NCBI GenBank assembly: GCA_964635055.1
Contig: CAZWMT010000009.1
Span: 1 to 64,000 of the forward strand
Reading direction: 5' to 3'
DNA length: 64,000 bases
From: JAEUJM01 sp964635055
GTDB lineage: Bacteria > Actinomycetota > Acidimicrobiia > Acidimicrobiales > DATDAH01
The translations under genes were made by a program, and so were the position numbers. The notes beneath the pieces are model-generated. The model saw only the letters and a list, made by a program, of their open reading frames with translations. It did no database searches and was not told the origin of the DNA. Shown piece by piece: positions 17,327 to 25,530 of this stretch. Numbering within the stretch: position 1 is the stretch's first letter; each line of letters begins with the position of its first letter.

Positions 17327-19669
17327 TCATTCGGCCCTCAGCGCGACGGCGGGGTGGACCCGTGCCGCAGCACGTCCCGGCAGGGCGGCGACGAGGGCGG
17401 CGAACAACAGTGCCGCGGGGACGAGGAGCACCAGGGCGGCGACGGGTACGAGCGCGTCCTCTGGTGCGCCCGGGCCGCGGGCGACGAGTACCCACGTCCA
17501 GCGACCGATCGCCACGCCCAGGGGGAGGCCGACCAGCAGGCCGAACAGCACCGGCACCCGCGCCTGCCACGCCACCGTGGAGCGCACCTGGCGCCCGGAG
17601 AACCCGACGACCCGGAGGACGGCGAGCTCGCGCCGGCGCCAGCGGACGGTGGTGATCGTGGCGTGGGCCAGCGCGGCGGCCGCGAGCAGGCCCACGAACC
17701 CGGCCAGCAGTTCGGGCATGCGGGCGATGTCGGCCAGGTTCCGGACCACGGGCGGCGGCGTCGGCCCGATTGTCGGCCCCACGTGCTCCTCCGCCCACCG
17801 GGTGGCCTCATGGTTGGCCGAACCGTCGTCGAACCACAGGTAGGCGCCCTGGCGCTGGCCGTCGGCCGCACGCAGTCCGGCCGGCGTGAACAGCGCGATC
17901 TTCGTGGGATCGAGATCACCGATGGCGGGGAGCAACCCGTTCCCCACGACCGCGAAGTCGTGACCGGCGATCTCGATCGACTCGCCGATGCGAAGGCCGA
18001 GATTCCCCAGCACGGTCGAGCCCATGAAGACCTCGTCCGAGGTTCGGGGCAAGCGGCCCGCGGTGACCGTCACGTGCGGTGGGCCGCCGACTCCCTCCAC
18101 GCTGCCGGCAGAGGCCAGCGCACCGAGCGCCGTGACCGTGGCGATGTCGAGGACCGTCACCGATCCCACGCCCGGGCGCTCGGCGAGGTCCGCCGCCTGC
18201 GCCCGCGCCACCCGGGCCGGCATCGTCTCCGTGGTGGCGCGGTCGAAGGGGGCGCCGTATCGCTCGGGGGTCGACACGAGGCGGTCGAGGCTGGCGCTGA
18301 AGGTCAGGATGCCGGCGAGCAGGGTGGTGCCCGCCACCGCAGCCGCCAGTGCGCTCCGGGCGGCCGGTCCGATGGGCGCGGGTTGCCGGGGGAGGGCCAT
18401 GCCGACGCCGACCACCGCGGCCGAGGGCGCCTTGTTGCGAGCGAGCATCGTGCACAGCGCCGCCGGCGTCGCGGTGGCCCCGGCCGTCCCGCGCCGTCGG
18501 GTGAGCGCCCACGCCGACAGGGCGCCCCGCCCCAGGATCACGAGGCCCACGAGGAGGGCGCCGGGGACGACGACGAGCGCGTCGAAGGCGAAGCCCGGGT
18601 GGGGCTCGGCCTGGCGGGAGAGTCCGATCGGCAGCAAGGGCGACGCCGCCACGGCAAGTGGCACGGCCACGAGCGCACCGCCGATGGCGACCGGGATGGT
18701 CTCGAGCACACCGATGGAGAAGTGCTGGCGGCGGGTCATCCCCACCGACGCCGTGATCAGCCGCGGCGGGACGATCCGTGTCAGGTGGCGCGAGAGCGCC
18801 TGTCCGACCGCCACGATCCCGGCCAGCGCCGCCAGCAGGGCGAAGATCAACAACGCTCTGGCCTGCACCCCGGCGGCCTGCTCGAAGTCGATGCTGAGGT
18901 CCTCACGGGTGCCGATGTCCGAGATCGGGCCGTCGCCGGCCGCCGTTTCGAGGCCGCGTCGCAGCGCGGGGAGTCCCGCCGCGTCGTGCACGAGGTCGAG
19001 GATCACGATGGGGCCGTCGTTGGCGATCTGGTCCCGGTACTGGTGGAAGAACGCCGGGGTCGGGTACAGCGTGGGCGAACCGGCGTTGGTGGCCAGATCG
19101 AGGAAGGACGCCACGACGCCGGTCACGCGAACGTCCAACTCGGGTGCGGCGGGGCCGGTCGCGGGCGCGCCGGACGACTGGGCGTCGAACTGCTCTGGCG
19201 TCACCGCCTCGAGCGTCAAGGGGTCGCCGGGCGAGAGGTCGAGCCGCTCGGCCATGGCCGCGTTCACCGTCACCTCGTCGACCTGGTCGGGATCGGCCAG
19301 CCGGCCCTCGAGGACGAGGGGTCGGTTCAGGCGGTAGCCGAACGTGGCGTCCGACCCTGCGAAGGTGCCGCTGTCCGATCCGACGAGGAGGCCCTGCGGA
19401 GCGACTGCCATGAAGTACAACGGCGCAACCGCGCGGACCTCGGGCAGGGCCCTGACCTGCTCGAGCTCGTCCTCGCTCTGCGGCTTGAAGATCGCGTCGG
19501 GCCCCTTGGTGGCGGTCAGGAAGCGGTCGAAGGCCGTGTCCGACCGATGGGCGCCGGCGACGGCCGCGAGGACCGTCGCGCCGGCCACGCCGGCCAGCGC
19601 GACCAGCGCGAGGGTGGCGCCGACGGTGTGGCGCAGCCCACTGCGGGCGCACAGCCAGGACGCACCCAT
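17327..19669 (-). CDS. FtsX-like ABC transporter permease (copy 3 of 4)
   Basis: 780 residues. The start is ATG at 19669 in a TGATG overlap with the upstream permease stop (a GTG one codon earlier is possible); in-frame sequence further upstream belongs to copy 4 in another frame. N-terminal MGASWLCARSGLRH leads into a membrane helix and GAHRSDTAFDRFLTATKGPD. Extracytoplasmic domains, the coupling helix RRRELAVLRVVGFSGRQVRS and the C-terminal HPAVALRAE follow. Its N-terminus (ASWLCARSGL) and the C-terminal LRAE ending are the best matches for the two ends of the 39-residue remnant at 22044-22163. Confidence 0.88.
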   Translation of the reverse strand: MGASWLCARSGLRHTVGATLALVALAGVAGATVLAAVAGAHRSDTAFDRFLTATKGPDAIFKPQSEDELEQVRALPEVRAVAPLYFMAVAPQGLLVGSDSGTFAGSDATFGYRLNRPLVLEGRLADPDQVDEVTVNAAMAERLDLSPGDPLTLEAVTPEQFDAQSSGAPATGPAAPELDVRVTGVVASFLDLATNAGSPTLYPTPAFFHQYRDQIANDGPIVILDLVHDAAGLPALRRGLETAAGDGPISDIGTREDLSIDFEQAAGVQARALLIFALLAALAGIVAVGQALSRHLTRIVPPRLITASVGMTRRQHFSIGVLETIPVAIGGALVAVPLAVAASPLLPIGLSRQAEPHPGFAFDALVVVPGALLVGLVILGRGALSAWALTRRRGTAGATATPAALCTMLARNKAPSAAVVGVGMALPRQPAPIGPAARSALAAAVAGTTLLAGILTFSASLDRLVSTPERYGAPFDRATTETMPARVARAQAADLAERPGVGSVTVLDIATVTALGALASAGSVEGVGGPPHVTVTAGRLPRTSDEVFMGSTVLGNLGLRIGESIEIAGHDFAVVGNGLLPAIGDLDPTKIALFTPAGLRAADGQRQGAYLWFDDGSANHEATRWAEEHVGPTIGPTPPPVVRNLADIARMPELLAGFVGLLAAAALAHATITTVRWRRRELAVLRVVGFSGRQVRSTVAWQARVPVLFGLLVGLPLGVAIGRWTWVLVARGPGAPEDALVPVAALVLLVPAALLFAALVAALPGRAAARVHPAVALRAE

Positions 19670-22047
19670 CACTCGGCCCTCAGGTGATCGGCGGGGTGGC
19701 TTCGCGTCACCTGCTGTCCGGCGAGGAGGCCGGCGAGGGCCAGCAGCACCACCGTGGCGGCCCCGGCGATCAGGAGCGGTCCCCACGGCACGGCGATGTC
19801 CGTGGCGACGCCGAGGCCCGAGGCGGTGGCCGACCACGCCTGGCGGCCGATCACGACGCCCACCGGGATCCCGAGGACGAGCCCGATGGTCGCGAGCGTG
19901 GCGGCCTGCCAGCACAGCACCGCGCGGATCTGGGTCCGCGTGAACCCGATCGCCTCCAGTACCCCGAGGTCGCGTCGTCGCCGTCGGGGGACGCTGAGCG
20001 CGGCGTACCCCACGGCGACGACGGCCAGCGCCACGAGGAAGCCGGCCAGGACCTGAGGGAGGCGGTCGACCTGGGTCAGCCGTTGGATCTCCCCGGGCAG
20101 TCGGGCCTCGCCCGGCGGTTCTCCAGCTGCGTGGGCGAGCCAGCCCTCCGCAGTCTGCCGATCGACCCCAGCGGCCCAGCGCACGAGCAGCCGGTGGTAC
20201 CCCTCGCTGTCGGTCGGGTCGTCGAGGCGGGCGATCCCCGAAGCCGTCAGCGCGGCGCCGTCGGCCAGGGCCGCGGGGTCGTCGACGGTGGGGAACACCC
20301 CCCGTCCGACGATTCGCAGCGTCTGCGGGCCGGACGGGCCCTCCGCCCGGACGGTGTCGCCGATGTGCAGGCCTCGGCGGGACAACGTGGTGGCACCCAG
20401 CACCACCTCGTCGGGAGCGCGCGGCGGCCGTCCCGCCACGACCGCGGGCTCGATCGACCCCTTGCGCGGGTCGAAGGCCTCGCTGTCGACCGCCTGACCC
20501 GCGATCACGAGCTTCACGAACGTGCCCACGGCGACGGCAGCGACGTCGCCATCGTGCTCCGCGAGGGCGGCCCGCACCGCGGGTGATCCGGTTACCGCGG
20601 CGTCCCAGCCCCACCCCCACCGGTCCGGGCTCGAGACCAGCCGGTCCAGCGAGGCGCCGAAGACCAGGGTTGCGACCAGCCCGGCGATGCCCATCGCCGC
20701 GCCGATGATCGCCGGGCGGACCGGGACCGCCGTGCGCCCGCGCCCGGGCTGGGTGGCCATCTGGATGCCCAGAGCGGCGGTGGGCCGAATCCCGGCGGCC
20801 CTGGCCAGGGCGCTGAGCGACCGCGGACGCGCGGTGGCGAGCTCGACCCGCCTGCTCGCCTCGTTGCGCGTGGTCAGCCGCCAGCCGGCGACCAGCGCGA
20901 GGAGGAGGGCGGCGGTGAGGATCGCCAGCGCGCCGAGGGCCAACACCGGGACGTCGATGCGCACACCGGGACTGGGCTCGGCCTGCCTGCCGAGGCCGAT
21001 GGGGAACCTCGAGGACGCGGCCACGGCCAGCCCGACGCCGGCGACGGCACCGGCGACGCCGGCCGCGAGCAACGGCAGCACGAGCGTCGCGACGCGTGCG
21101 TTGCGGGTCATGCCGAGGTCGCGCCGGACCGAGTCGTCCGCGGTGCCCCCGCCGATCTGGCGGGTGGTGGCCAACGCCAGTGCCACCAGTCCGGTCGCAG
21201 CGACGGCGCCACCGAAGATGGCCAGGCCGACGCTGAGCACCCGCAGCGAGCTCTGCAGGCCGCTGACCTCTGTGACCGGCTGGAACTGTGGCGCCGGGCC
21301 ATCGGTGTAGAGGTCGCGCACGGCGGCGTCGAACGCGTCGACGTCGGCATCGCCTTGATGCAAGGAGGCCGCGACGAGGTACCCGGGGAAGCTGCCGATT
21401 CGGTCGTGGTACGACCGGTCGAAGGCCGGGGTGAGGACGATCACCCCCACGTCGTCGTTCGCGGCTGCCACGTCGACGGCAGTTCGCGTGACACCGGTCA
21501 CCTCGAGCGCCACCGCCGGGCCCGACGGGTCGGGGGCCCCGTCGCCGTTCTGCAGCTCGTCGACCTGGTCGGGCGTCCACGAGTCCAACGTCAGGGTGTC
21601 GCCGACGGTGGCGTGCAACAGGCGCGCCTGGTTCTCGTTCAGGGTCACCTCATCGGTCGCCGCCGGATCGGCGCGTCGCCCGTCGATGACCCGAGCGCGC
21701 AGCAGACGGGTGCCGAAGTTCCCGTCGACGCTGGCCGCGACGGGCACGTACACGTTGCCGTCCGGGGTGGTCAACGCGTACTGGCGGAGCACCGCGACCT
21801 CGTCGACCTGGGGCAGCGCCGCGACCTGTGCGATCCGACCATCGCCGGGGCCCACGACCGCGAAGCTGTCGGGGGTGGTGCGGGAGTACGCAACGAACCG
21901 GTCGAGCGCGGTGCTGGTGCGGTGGGCACCGGCGAACACCGCCAGCACCGTGCCGCCCACCACCGCGACGAGCGCGGCCAGCCCGAGGTGGGCCCGCCAG
22001 TGGCGCCGCAGCTCGTGGCCGGCACACATGCGCGCCGCGCCGGTCAT
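19669..22047 (-). CDS. FtsX-like ABC transporter permease (copy 4 of 4)
   Basis: 792 residues. ATG at 22047 overlaps the stop of the small remnant ORF (ATGA). MTGAARMCAGHELRRHWRAH precedes the first membrane helix, then GAHRTSTALDRFVAYSRTTP. Central helices and a second extracytoplasmic domain follow, with the coupling helix RRRRDLGVLEAIGFTRTQIR and C-terminal SHPADHLRAE. It is the first full permease after the ATPase gene, and copy 3 is translationally coupled to it. Divergence between the four copies is high in the extracytoplasmic domains and low in the coupling helix, as expected if all dock on the same ATPase. Confidence 0.88.
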   Translation of the reverse strand: MTGAARMCAGHELRRHWRAHLGLAALVAVVGGTVLAVFAGAHRTSTALDRFVAYSRTTPDSFAVVGPGDGRIAQVAALPQVDEVAVLRQYALTTPDGNVYVPVAASVDGNFGTRLLRARVIDGRRADPAATDEVTLNENQARLLHATVGDTLTLDSWTPDQVDELQNGDGAPDPSGPAVALEVTGVTRTAVDVAAANDDVGVIVLTPAFDRSYHDRIGSFPGYLVAASLHQGDADVDAFDAAVRDLYTDGPAPQFQPVTEVSGLQSSLRVLSVGLAIFGGAVAATGLVALALATTRQIGGGTADDSVRRDLGMTRNARVATLVLPLLAAGVAGAVAGVGLAVAASSRFPIGLGRQAEPSPGVRIDVPVLALGALAILTAALLLALVAGWRLTTRNEASRRVELATARPRSLSALARAAGIRPTAALGIQMATQPGRGRTAVPVRPAIIGAAMGIAGLVATLVFGASLDRLVSSPDRWGWGWDAAVTGSPAVRAALAEHDGDVAAVAVGTFVKLVIAGQAVDSEAFDPRKGSIEPAVVAGRPPRAPDEVVLGATTLSRRGLHIGDTVRAEGPSGPQTLRIVGRGVFPTVDDPAALADGAALTASGIARLDDPTDSEGYHRLLVRWAAGVDRQTAEGWLAHAAGEPPGEARLPGEIQRLTQVDRLPQVLAGFLVALAVVAVGYAALSVPRRRRRDLGVLEAIGFTRTQIRAVLCWQAATLATIGLVLGIPVGVVIGRQAWSATASGLGVATDIAVPWGPLLIAGAATVVLLALAGLLAGQQVTRSHPADHLRAE

Positions 22048-22163
22048 TCGGCCCGCAGTGCCTGGGCGGGATGGCGGCGCCCCACCCGAGTGCCCGCGAT
22101 CAGGCCGATGGTGGTGAGCAGCGCCAGAAGGCCCAGGCGAGCGCATCGCCATGCCGCTCGCAC
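22044..22163 (-). pseudogene. 39-residue FtsX permease remnant (internal deletion), possibly still translated
   Basis: Open from GTG at 22163, with a GAGGGA ribosome-binding-like site about 11 bp upstream. The first ~12 residues (VRAAWRCARLGL) match the N-terminus of permease copy 3 (GASWLCARSGL). The remainder is one helix (LALLTTIGLIAGTRVG) followed by RRHPAQALRAE, matching permease C-termini (SHPADHLRAE, HPAVALRAE). It therefore reads as both ends of a fifth permease joined after loss of about 740 internal residues. Its stop overlaps the start of copy 4 (ATGA), so it may survive as a coupling leader peptide or one-helix protein. Confidence 0.65.
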
Positions 22164-22209
22164 GCCCGTCGTTCCCTCGCCGGTCCGTCTCTGATCGCCG
22201 GCGCCCGGG

Positions 22210-22992
22210 CTACCGAGCGCCGGCGGCCACGGGCTCGTTGGCCTCGTCGTCCTGTCCCACGATGCGCCCGTCCACCATGTGGACGATGCGGTCGGCGGCG
22301 GCGGCGACGTCGTCGTCGTGGGTGACCAGCAGGATCGTCTGGCCACCGGCGTGCAGGCGGCGGAACAGCTCCATCACCTCGGCGCCGCCCTCCGAGTCGA
22401 GGGCGCCGGTGGGCTCGTCGGCCAGCAGCAGCGTGGGCTCGTTGGCCAGGGCCCGGGCGATCGCCAGTCGTTGGCGCTGTCCGCCCGACAAGACCCCCGG
22501 CGCGGCCTTGGCCTTGTCGGAGAGTCCCAGGAGATCGAGGAGGTCGCGGGCCCGGGTCTCGGCCTGCTTGCGCTTCGAGCCGGCCACGATGGCGGGCAGG
22601 GCCACGTTCTCGAGCACGCTCATGCCCTCGAGCAGGTTGAAGAACTGGAACACGATCCCGATGTGGCGGCGGCGCATGCGGGCCAGGTCGTCCTCGCTGC
22701 GGCCTGTCACCTCGTCGCCGTCGAGGACGATCGTGCCCTCGTCGGCGCTGTCGAGGCCGGCCACCAGGTTGAGCAGGGTGGACTTGCCGCAGCCCGACGG
22801 GCCCATGACCGCCACGAACTCGCCACGAGCCATCGTGAGGTTCGCCCCCCGCAGCGCCCGCACGGGCGCCCCCTCGGCCTCGTAGGTCTTCCGGGCACCG
22901 GTGACCTGGAGCACGGGCTCGTCCCCACCGGCCGTCCCGGCGTCGCCTGGGGTGGCGGGCCCGTCGCCGGTGTCGGTGATCTGGTCACTCAT
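22210..22992 (-). CDS. ABC transporter ATP-binding protein (MacB/LolD type)
   Basis: 260 residues. ATG at 22992 with GGAGG upstream, overlapping the cyclase stop (ATGA). About 27 low-complexity acidic residues precede the ATPase. Walker A GPSGCGKST, Q-loop VFQFFNLLEGMS, signature LSGGQRQRLAIARAL, Walker B LLLADEPTGALD and switch His VTHDDDVA are all intact. The QFFNLL and DEPTGALD variants are those of the MacB/LolD/FtsE-like group that pairs with FtsX-fold permeases. It is the only ATPase in the operon and must energise some or all of the four permeases downstream. Confidence 0.95.
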   Translation of the reverse strand: MSDQITDTGDGPATPGDAGTAGGDEPVLQVTGARKTYEAEGAPVRALRGANLTMARGEFVAVMGPSGCGKSTLLNLVAGLDSADEGTIVLDGDEVTGRSEDDLARMRRRHIGIVFQFFNLLEGMSVLENVALPAIVAGSKRKQAETRARDLLDLLGLSDKAKAAPGVLSGGQRQRLAIARALANEPTLLLADEPTGALDSEGGAEVMELFRRLHAGGQTILLVTHDDDVAAAADRIVHMVDGRIVGQDDEANEPVAAGAR

Positions 22993-24365
22993 GAGGGTGC
23001 CTCCGCTGTGGTTGTCGACGGGTCGCCGGTGGCGGCCCGTGGGATCTTGTACGCCTGCACCGGGGTGGTGCGGCCCTTCACGGTCTCGGGCGGCAGGGTC
23101 CGGAGCTCGATGTCGAGCGTGAGGGCCTCGCGGGTCGGCTCGCTGATGACGGTCTCGCCGGCCTCGGCCCACTGCTGGAGCCGCTGGGTCAGGTTCACCG
23201 TGTCGCCCACGATGGTGTACTCGAGGCGCTCCTCGGAGCCGAGCAGCGCGGCCGCGGCCTCGCCGGTGGAGAGCCCGATGCCGAGGCCGAACGCCGGCAG
23301 GCCGGCCTCGGCCCAGCGGGCGTTCACCACCTCCTGAGCGGCGTGCATGGCCGCGGCCGCCTGCACCGCCCGGTCGGCGTGGTCGGCCTGGGGGAAGGGT
23401 GCGCCGAACACCGCCATCACGGCGTCGCCCACGAACTGCATCACCGTGCCCTCGACGCCCAGGATGGCGTCGTTCATGGCGGCGCGGTGCTCGTTCAGCT
23501 GCGTGGCCAGCTGGGCGGGCTCGGCGTGCTCGGCGATCCCCGAGTAGCCCCGGATGTCCGACATCAACACGGTCACCACCACTTCGTCGCTCTCACCGAT
23601 GCGCCGGCCCTCGAGCCGCAACTTCTCGGCGATCCCACCGGGCAGGAGCCGACTGAGGCTCTCGCCCTGCTCCTCGCGGTCGACGATGGCCTGGTGCAGC
23701 ATGCGGAGGCGGCGCAGCGAGCTGGCCGTGCCGCTGCTGGCCCCCTGGGCGAGCTTCAGGAACACCTGCTCGACGTCGGCGGCCACCGACTCGGGCGTGG
23801 TCTGCAGGCTGACGGCGATGGCCTTCATCGGCTTGCCCTCGGCCACCATGCGCAGCAGCTCCTCCTCGGCGGCGCTGAGCTCGTTGTCGTCGGTGACCGG
23901 TTGGACCAGGGCGTTGACGATGGCGGGGTCGAGGGCGGAGCCGCCGGTGGCCACGGCGCGGATGGCCTGCACCAGCTGGTCGCCCTCGGCCAGTCGATCC
24001 TTCAACAGGTAGCCGTACCCGGCTGCGCCCTCGCTCAGCAGGGCGATGGCGTACTCAGGGTCGTCGTACTGCGAGAGGATCACCACCCCGGTGCCCGGGT
24101 GGCGCTTGCGCACCTCCTTGGCCGCCTCGATGCCCTCGCGCTGGAAGGTCGGCGGCATCCGGATGTCGGACACCACCACCTGGGGGGCGGCGGCCTCGGC
24201 GCCGGCGATGAGCTCGTCGTAGTCGGCGGCCACGCCGACCACCTCGAGGTCGGGCTGGCGCGCCACGAGGGCCTTCACCCCCTCACGGATGATGAGGTTG
24301 TCGTCGGCGAGGAAGACGGTGATGGTCCCCTCGGTGGCGTTCGGTTCCCCTGGCACTGGGGGCAT
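22989..24365 (-). CDS. Response regulator fused to a class III adenylate/guanylate cyclase
   Basis: 458 residues, ATG at 24365. Receiver domain at about 14-140: acidic pair in LADDN, phospho-acceptor Asp67 in VVVSDIRMPP, Lys in YLLKDRL. Residues ~155-200 look like a decayed LuxR helix-turn-helix (LSAAEEELLRMVAEGKPMKAI) whose second half has lost the usual VxKHxxxIFxKL pattern. The cyclase domain (about 265-440) keeps both metal Asp residues (MSDIRGYS, FVGDAVMAVFG) and the transition-state Asn and Arg (DTVNLTQRL). The base-recognising Lys before GD is Gln (MQFVGDA), so ATP or GTP preference is uncertain. Phosphorylation by the operon kinase probably controls synthesis. First gene of the operon. 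Confidence 0.9.
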   Translation of the reverse strand: MPPVPGEPNATEGTITVFLADDNLIIREGVKALVARQPDLEVVGVAADYDELIAGAEAAAPQVVVSDIRMPPTFQREGIEAAKEVRKRHPGTGVVILSQYDDPEYAIALLSEGAAGYGYLLKDRLAEGDQLVQAIRAVATGGSALDPAIVNALVQPVTDDNELSAAEEELLRMVAEGKPMKAIAVSLQTTPESVAADVEQVFLKLAQGASSGTASSLRRLRMLHQAIVDREEQGESLSRLLPGGIAEKLRLEGRRIGESDEVVVTVLMSDIRGYSGIAEHAEPAQLATQLNEHRAAMNDAILGVEGTVMQFVGDAVMAVFGAPFPQADHADRAVQAAAAMHAAQEVVNARWAEAGLPAFGLGIGLSTGEAAAALLGSEERLEYTIVGDTVNLTQRLQQWAEAGETVISEPTREALTLDIELRTLPPETVKGRTTPVQAYKIPRAATGDPSTTTAEAPS

Positions 24366-24488
24366 TACACGCACAGCCCGGGGCCCGGGCCAAGGGCATC
24401 TGCATGTCGGCCGGTGGTGGTGCCAGCCACACCCGCCTCCACTTGCTCGCACCCTTCCTGGGTCGACCTGCCGGTCCTACGGTGCCAC

Positions 24489-24511
24489 CTGTCGATCGAA
24501 GCCATCGACAG
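24489..24511. promoter_or_regulatory. Inverted repeat in the cyclase/CNB-protein divergent intergenic region
   Basis: CTGTCGAT, 7 bp spacer, ATCGACAG: a perfect 8-bp inverted repeat 12 bp before the ATG of the cyclic-nucleotide-binding protein. It could be an operator or a 5'-leader hairpin close to the GAAAGGG ribosome-binding site. A weak promoter-like pair lies just upstream (TTCCTG at 24455, 17 bp, TACGGT at 24478). It does not match the classical CRP site. Confidence 0.4.
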
Positions 24512-24523
24512 AAAGGGTCGGTC

Positions 24524-25525
24524 ATGCGCATCGAGAAGTCAGTGACGTCGCTCTCGTGGATCCCCTCCGAAGCCATCAAGGGCCCGATGAAGGCACCGTT
24601 CGAGGCGGGGTTCACCCACTACGACGAGGTGCCGCCGGATGAGATCGGCGACATCCACGAGCTGCGACGCGGTGACCGGTTCCGCTTCGTGAACCACCTG
24701 ACCGCGTGGGTGGACGTGGAGGACGGCGCCATCGTGGCCGCCGGCTTCGGCGAGCACAGCGGCGGGGTGGTGAACTCGACGACGGTCAAGGTGGGCCCGG
24801 CCCAGACGGTGTTCCAGCCCGGCGTGATGCCCGACCTCCAGGTCGGCCCCGACTGGGGTGCGGGGTCGGCGACGTTCACCCAGACCACGGGCGGGCGCAC
24901 CGGCCTGCCCGCCCCCCGCCGGGTGAACCACCCGCCCTTCGTGCAGTGGCTGGCGCCGTTGGTGTGGACCACCCTCTCGCTCACGATCCACGTCGACGGC
25001 AGGTCCTCGTTCGAGGTGAAGGGGGCCAGCAAGTTCCCCCGCCACTGGGTCTACGGGGACGATCGCCAGATCGCGGCCAAGGCCGGCATGGCCGACTTCC
25101 GGGACTGGTACCACACGTCGTTCGGCAAGCACACGCCGTGGGGCGACGAGGACTCGCCGGCGCTCATCACCGCCGCCGAGACCGCGTTGGAGCGCCAGCT
25201 GTCGAAGACCATCATGCAGGGGGGCGCCAAGCCGAAGACGCGCAAGGTGAAGGAGGGCAAGGTACTCACCGAGCAGGGGGCGGCCGGCGACGAGCTCTTC
25301 CTGCTGCTCGACGGCGTGCTCTCGGTCGAGGTGGACGGTGAGCCGCTGGCCGAGGTGGGCCCCGGAGCGATCCTGGGGGAGCGGGCCATCCTCGAGGGCG
25401 GCGCCCGCACCTCCACCTTGCGGGCGCTGACCGCGGTCAAGGTGGCGGTGGCCACCAAGGCCGAGATCGACCGCGACGCGTTGGCCGAGCTGAGCGAGGG
25501 CCACCGCCGCGAGGAAGCGCGGTAG
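24524..25525 (+). CDS. Cyclic nucleotide-binding domain protein
   Basis: 333 residues; ATG at 24524 after GAAAGGG. Residues 1 to ~230 form a beta-rich domain I do not recognise (HELRRGDRFRFVNHLTAWVD, LTIHVDGRSSFEVKG) with no signal peptide or helix-turn-helix. The C-terminal ~90 residues are a CRP-type cyclic-nucleotide-binding fold: VKEGKVLTEQGAAGDELFLL, LDGVLSVEVDG, then the phosphate-binding cassette GAILGERAILEGG plus ARTSTLRA. The cassette keeps the Gly-Glu that contacts ribose and the Arg-Thr that contacts phosphate, so binding looks competent. It is divergent from the cyclase gene, 158 bp away, and probably co-transcribed with the next gene. Output is not transcriptional as far as can be seen. 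Confidence 0.85.
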   Translation: MRIEKSVTSLSWIPSEAIKGPMKAPFEAGFTHYDEVPPDEIGDIHELRRGDRFRFVNHLTAWVDVEDGAIVAAGFGEHSGGVVNSTTVKVGPAQTVFQPGVMPDLQVGPDWGAGSATFTQTTGGRTGLPAPRRVNHPPFVQWLAPLVWTTLSLTIHVDGRSSFEVKGASKFPRHWVYGDDRQIAAKAGMADFRDWYHTSFGKHTPWGDEDSPALITAAETALERQLSKTIMQGGAKPKTRKVKEGKVLTEQGAAGDELFLLLDGVLSVEVDGEPLAEVGPGAILGERAILEGGARTSTLRALTAVKVAVATKAEIDRDALAELSEGHRREEAR

Positions 25526-25530
25526 CAGGA

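Noticed and set aside
19681..21580. Upstream extension of permease copy 3 to 1417 residues
   Set aside because: The extra ~630 residues are the alternative frame of copy 4 and lack hydrophobic segments; the TGATG overlap gives the natural start.
24366..24523. Classical CRP-type site (TGTGA-N6-TCACA) between the cyclase and receptor genes
   Set aside because: No match to either half-site was found; only the unrelated 8-bp inverted repeat is present.
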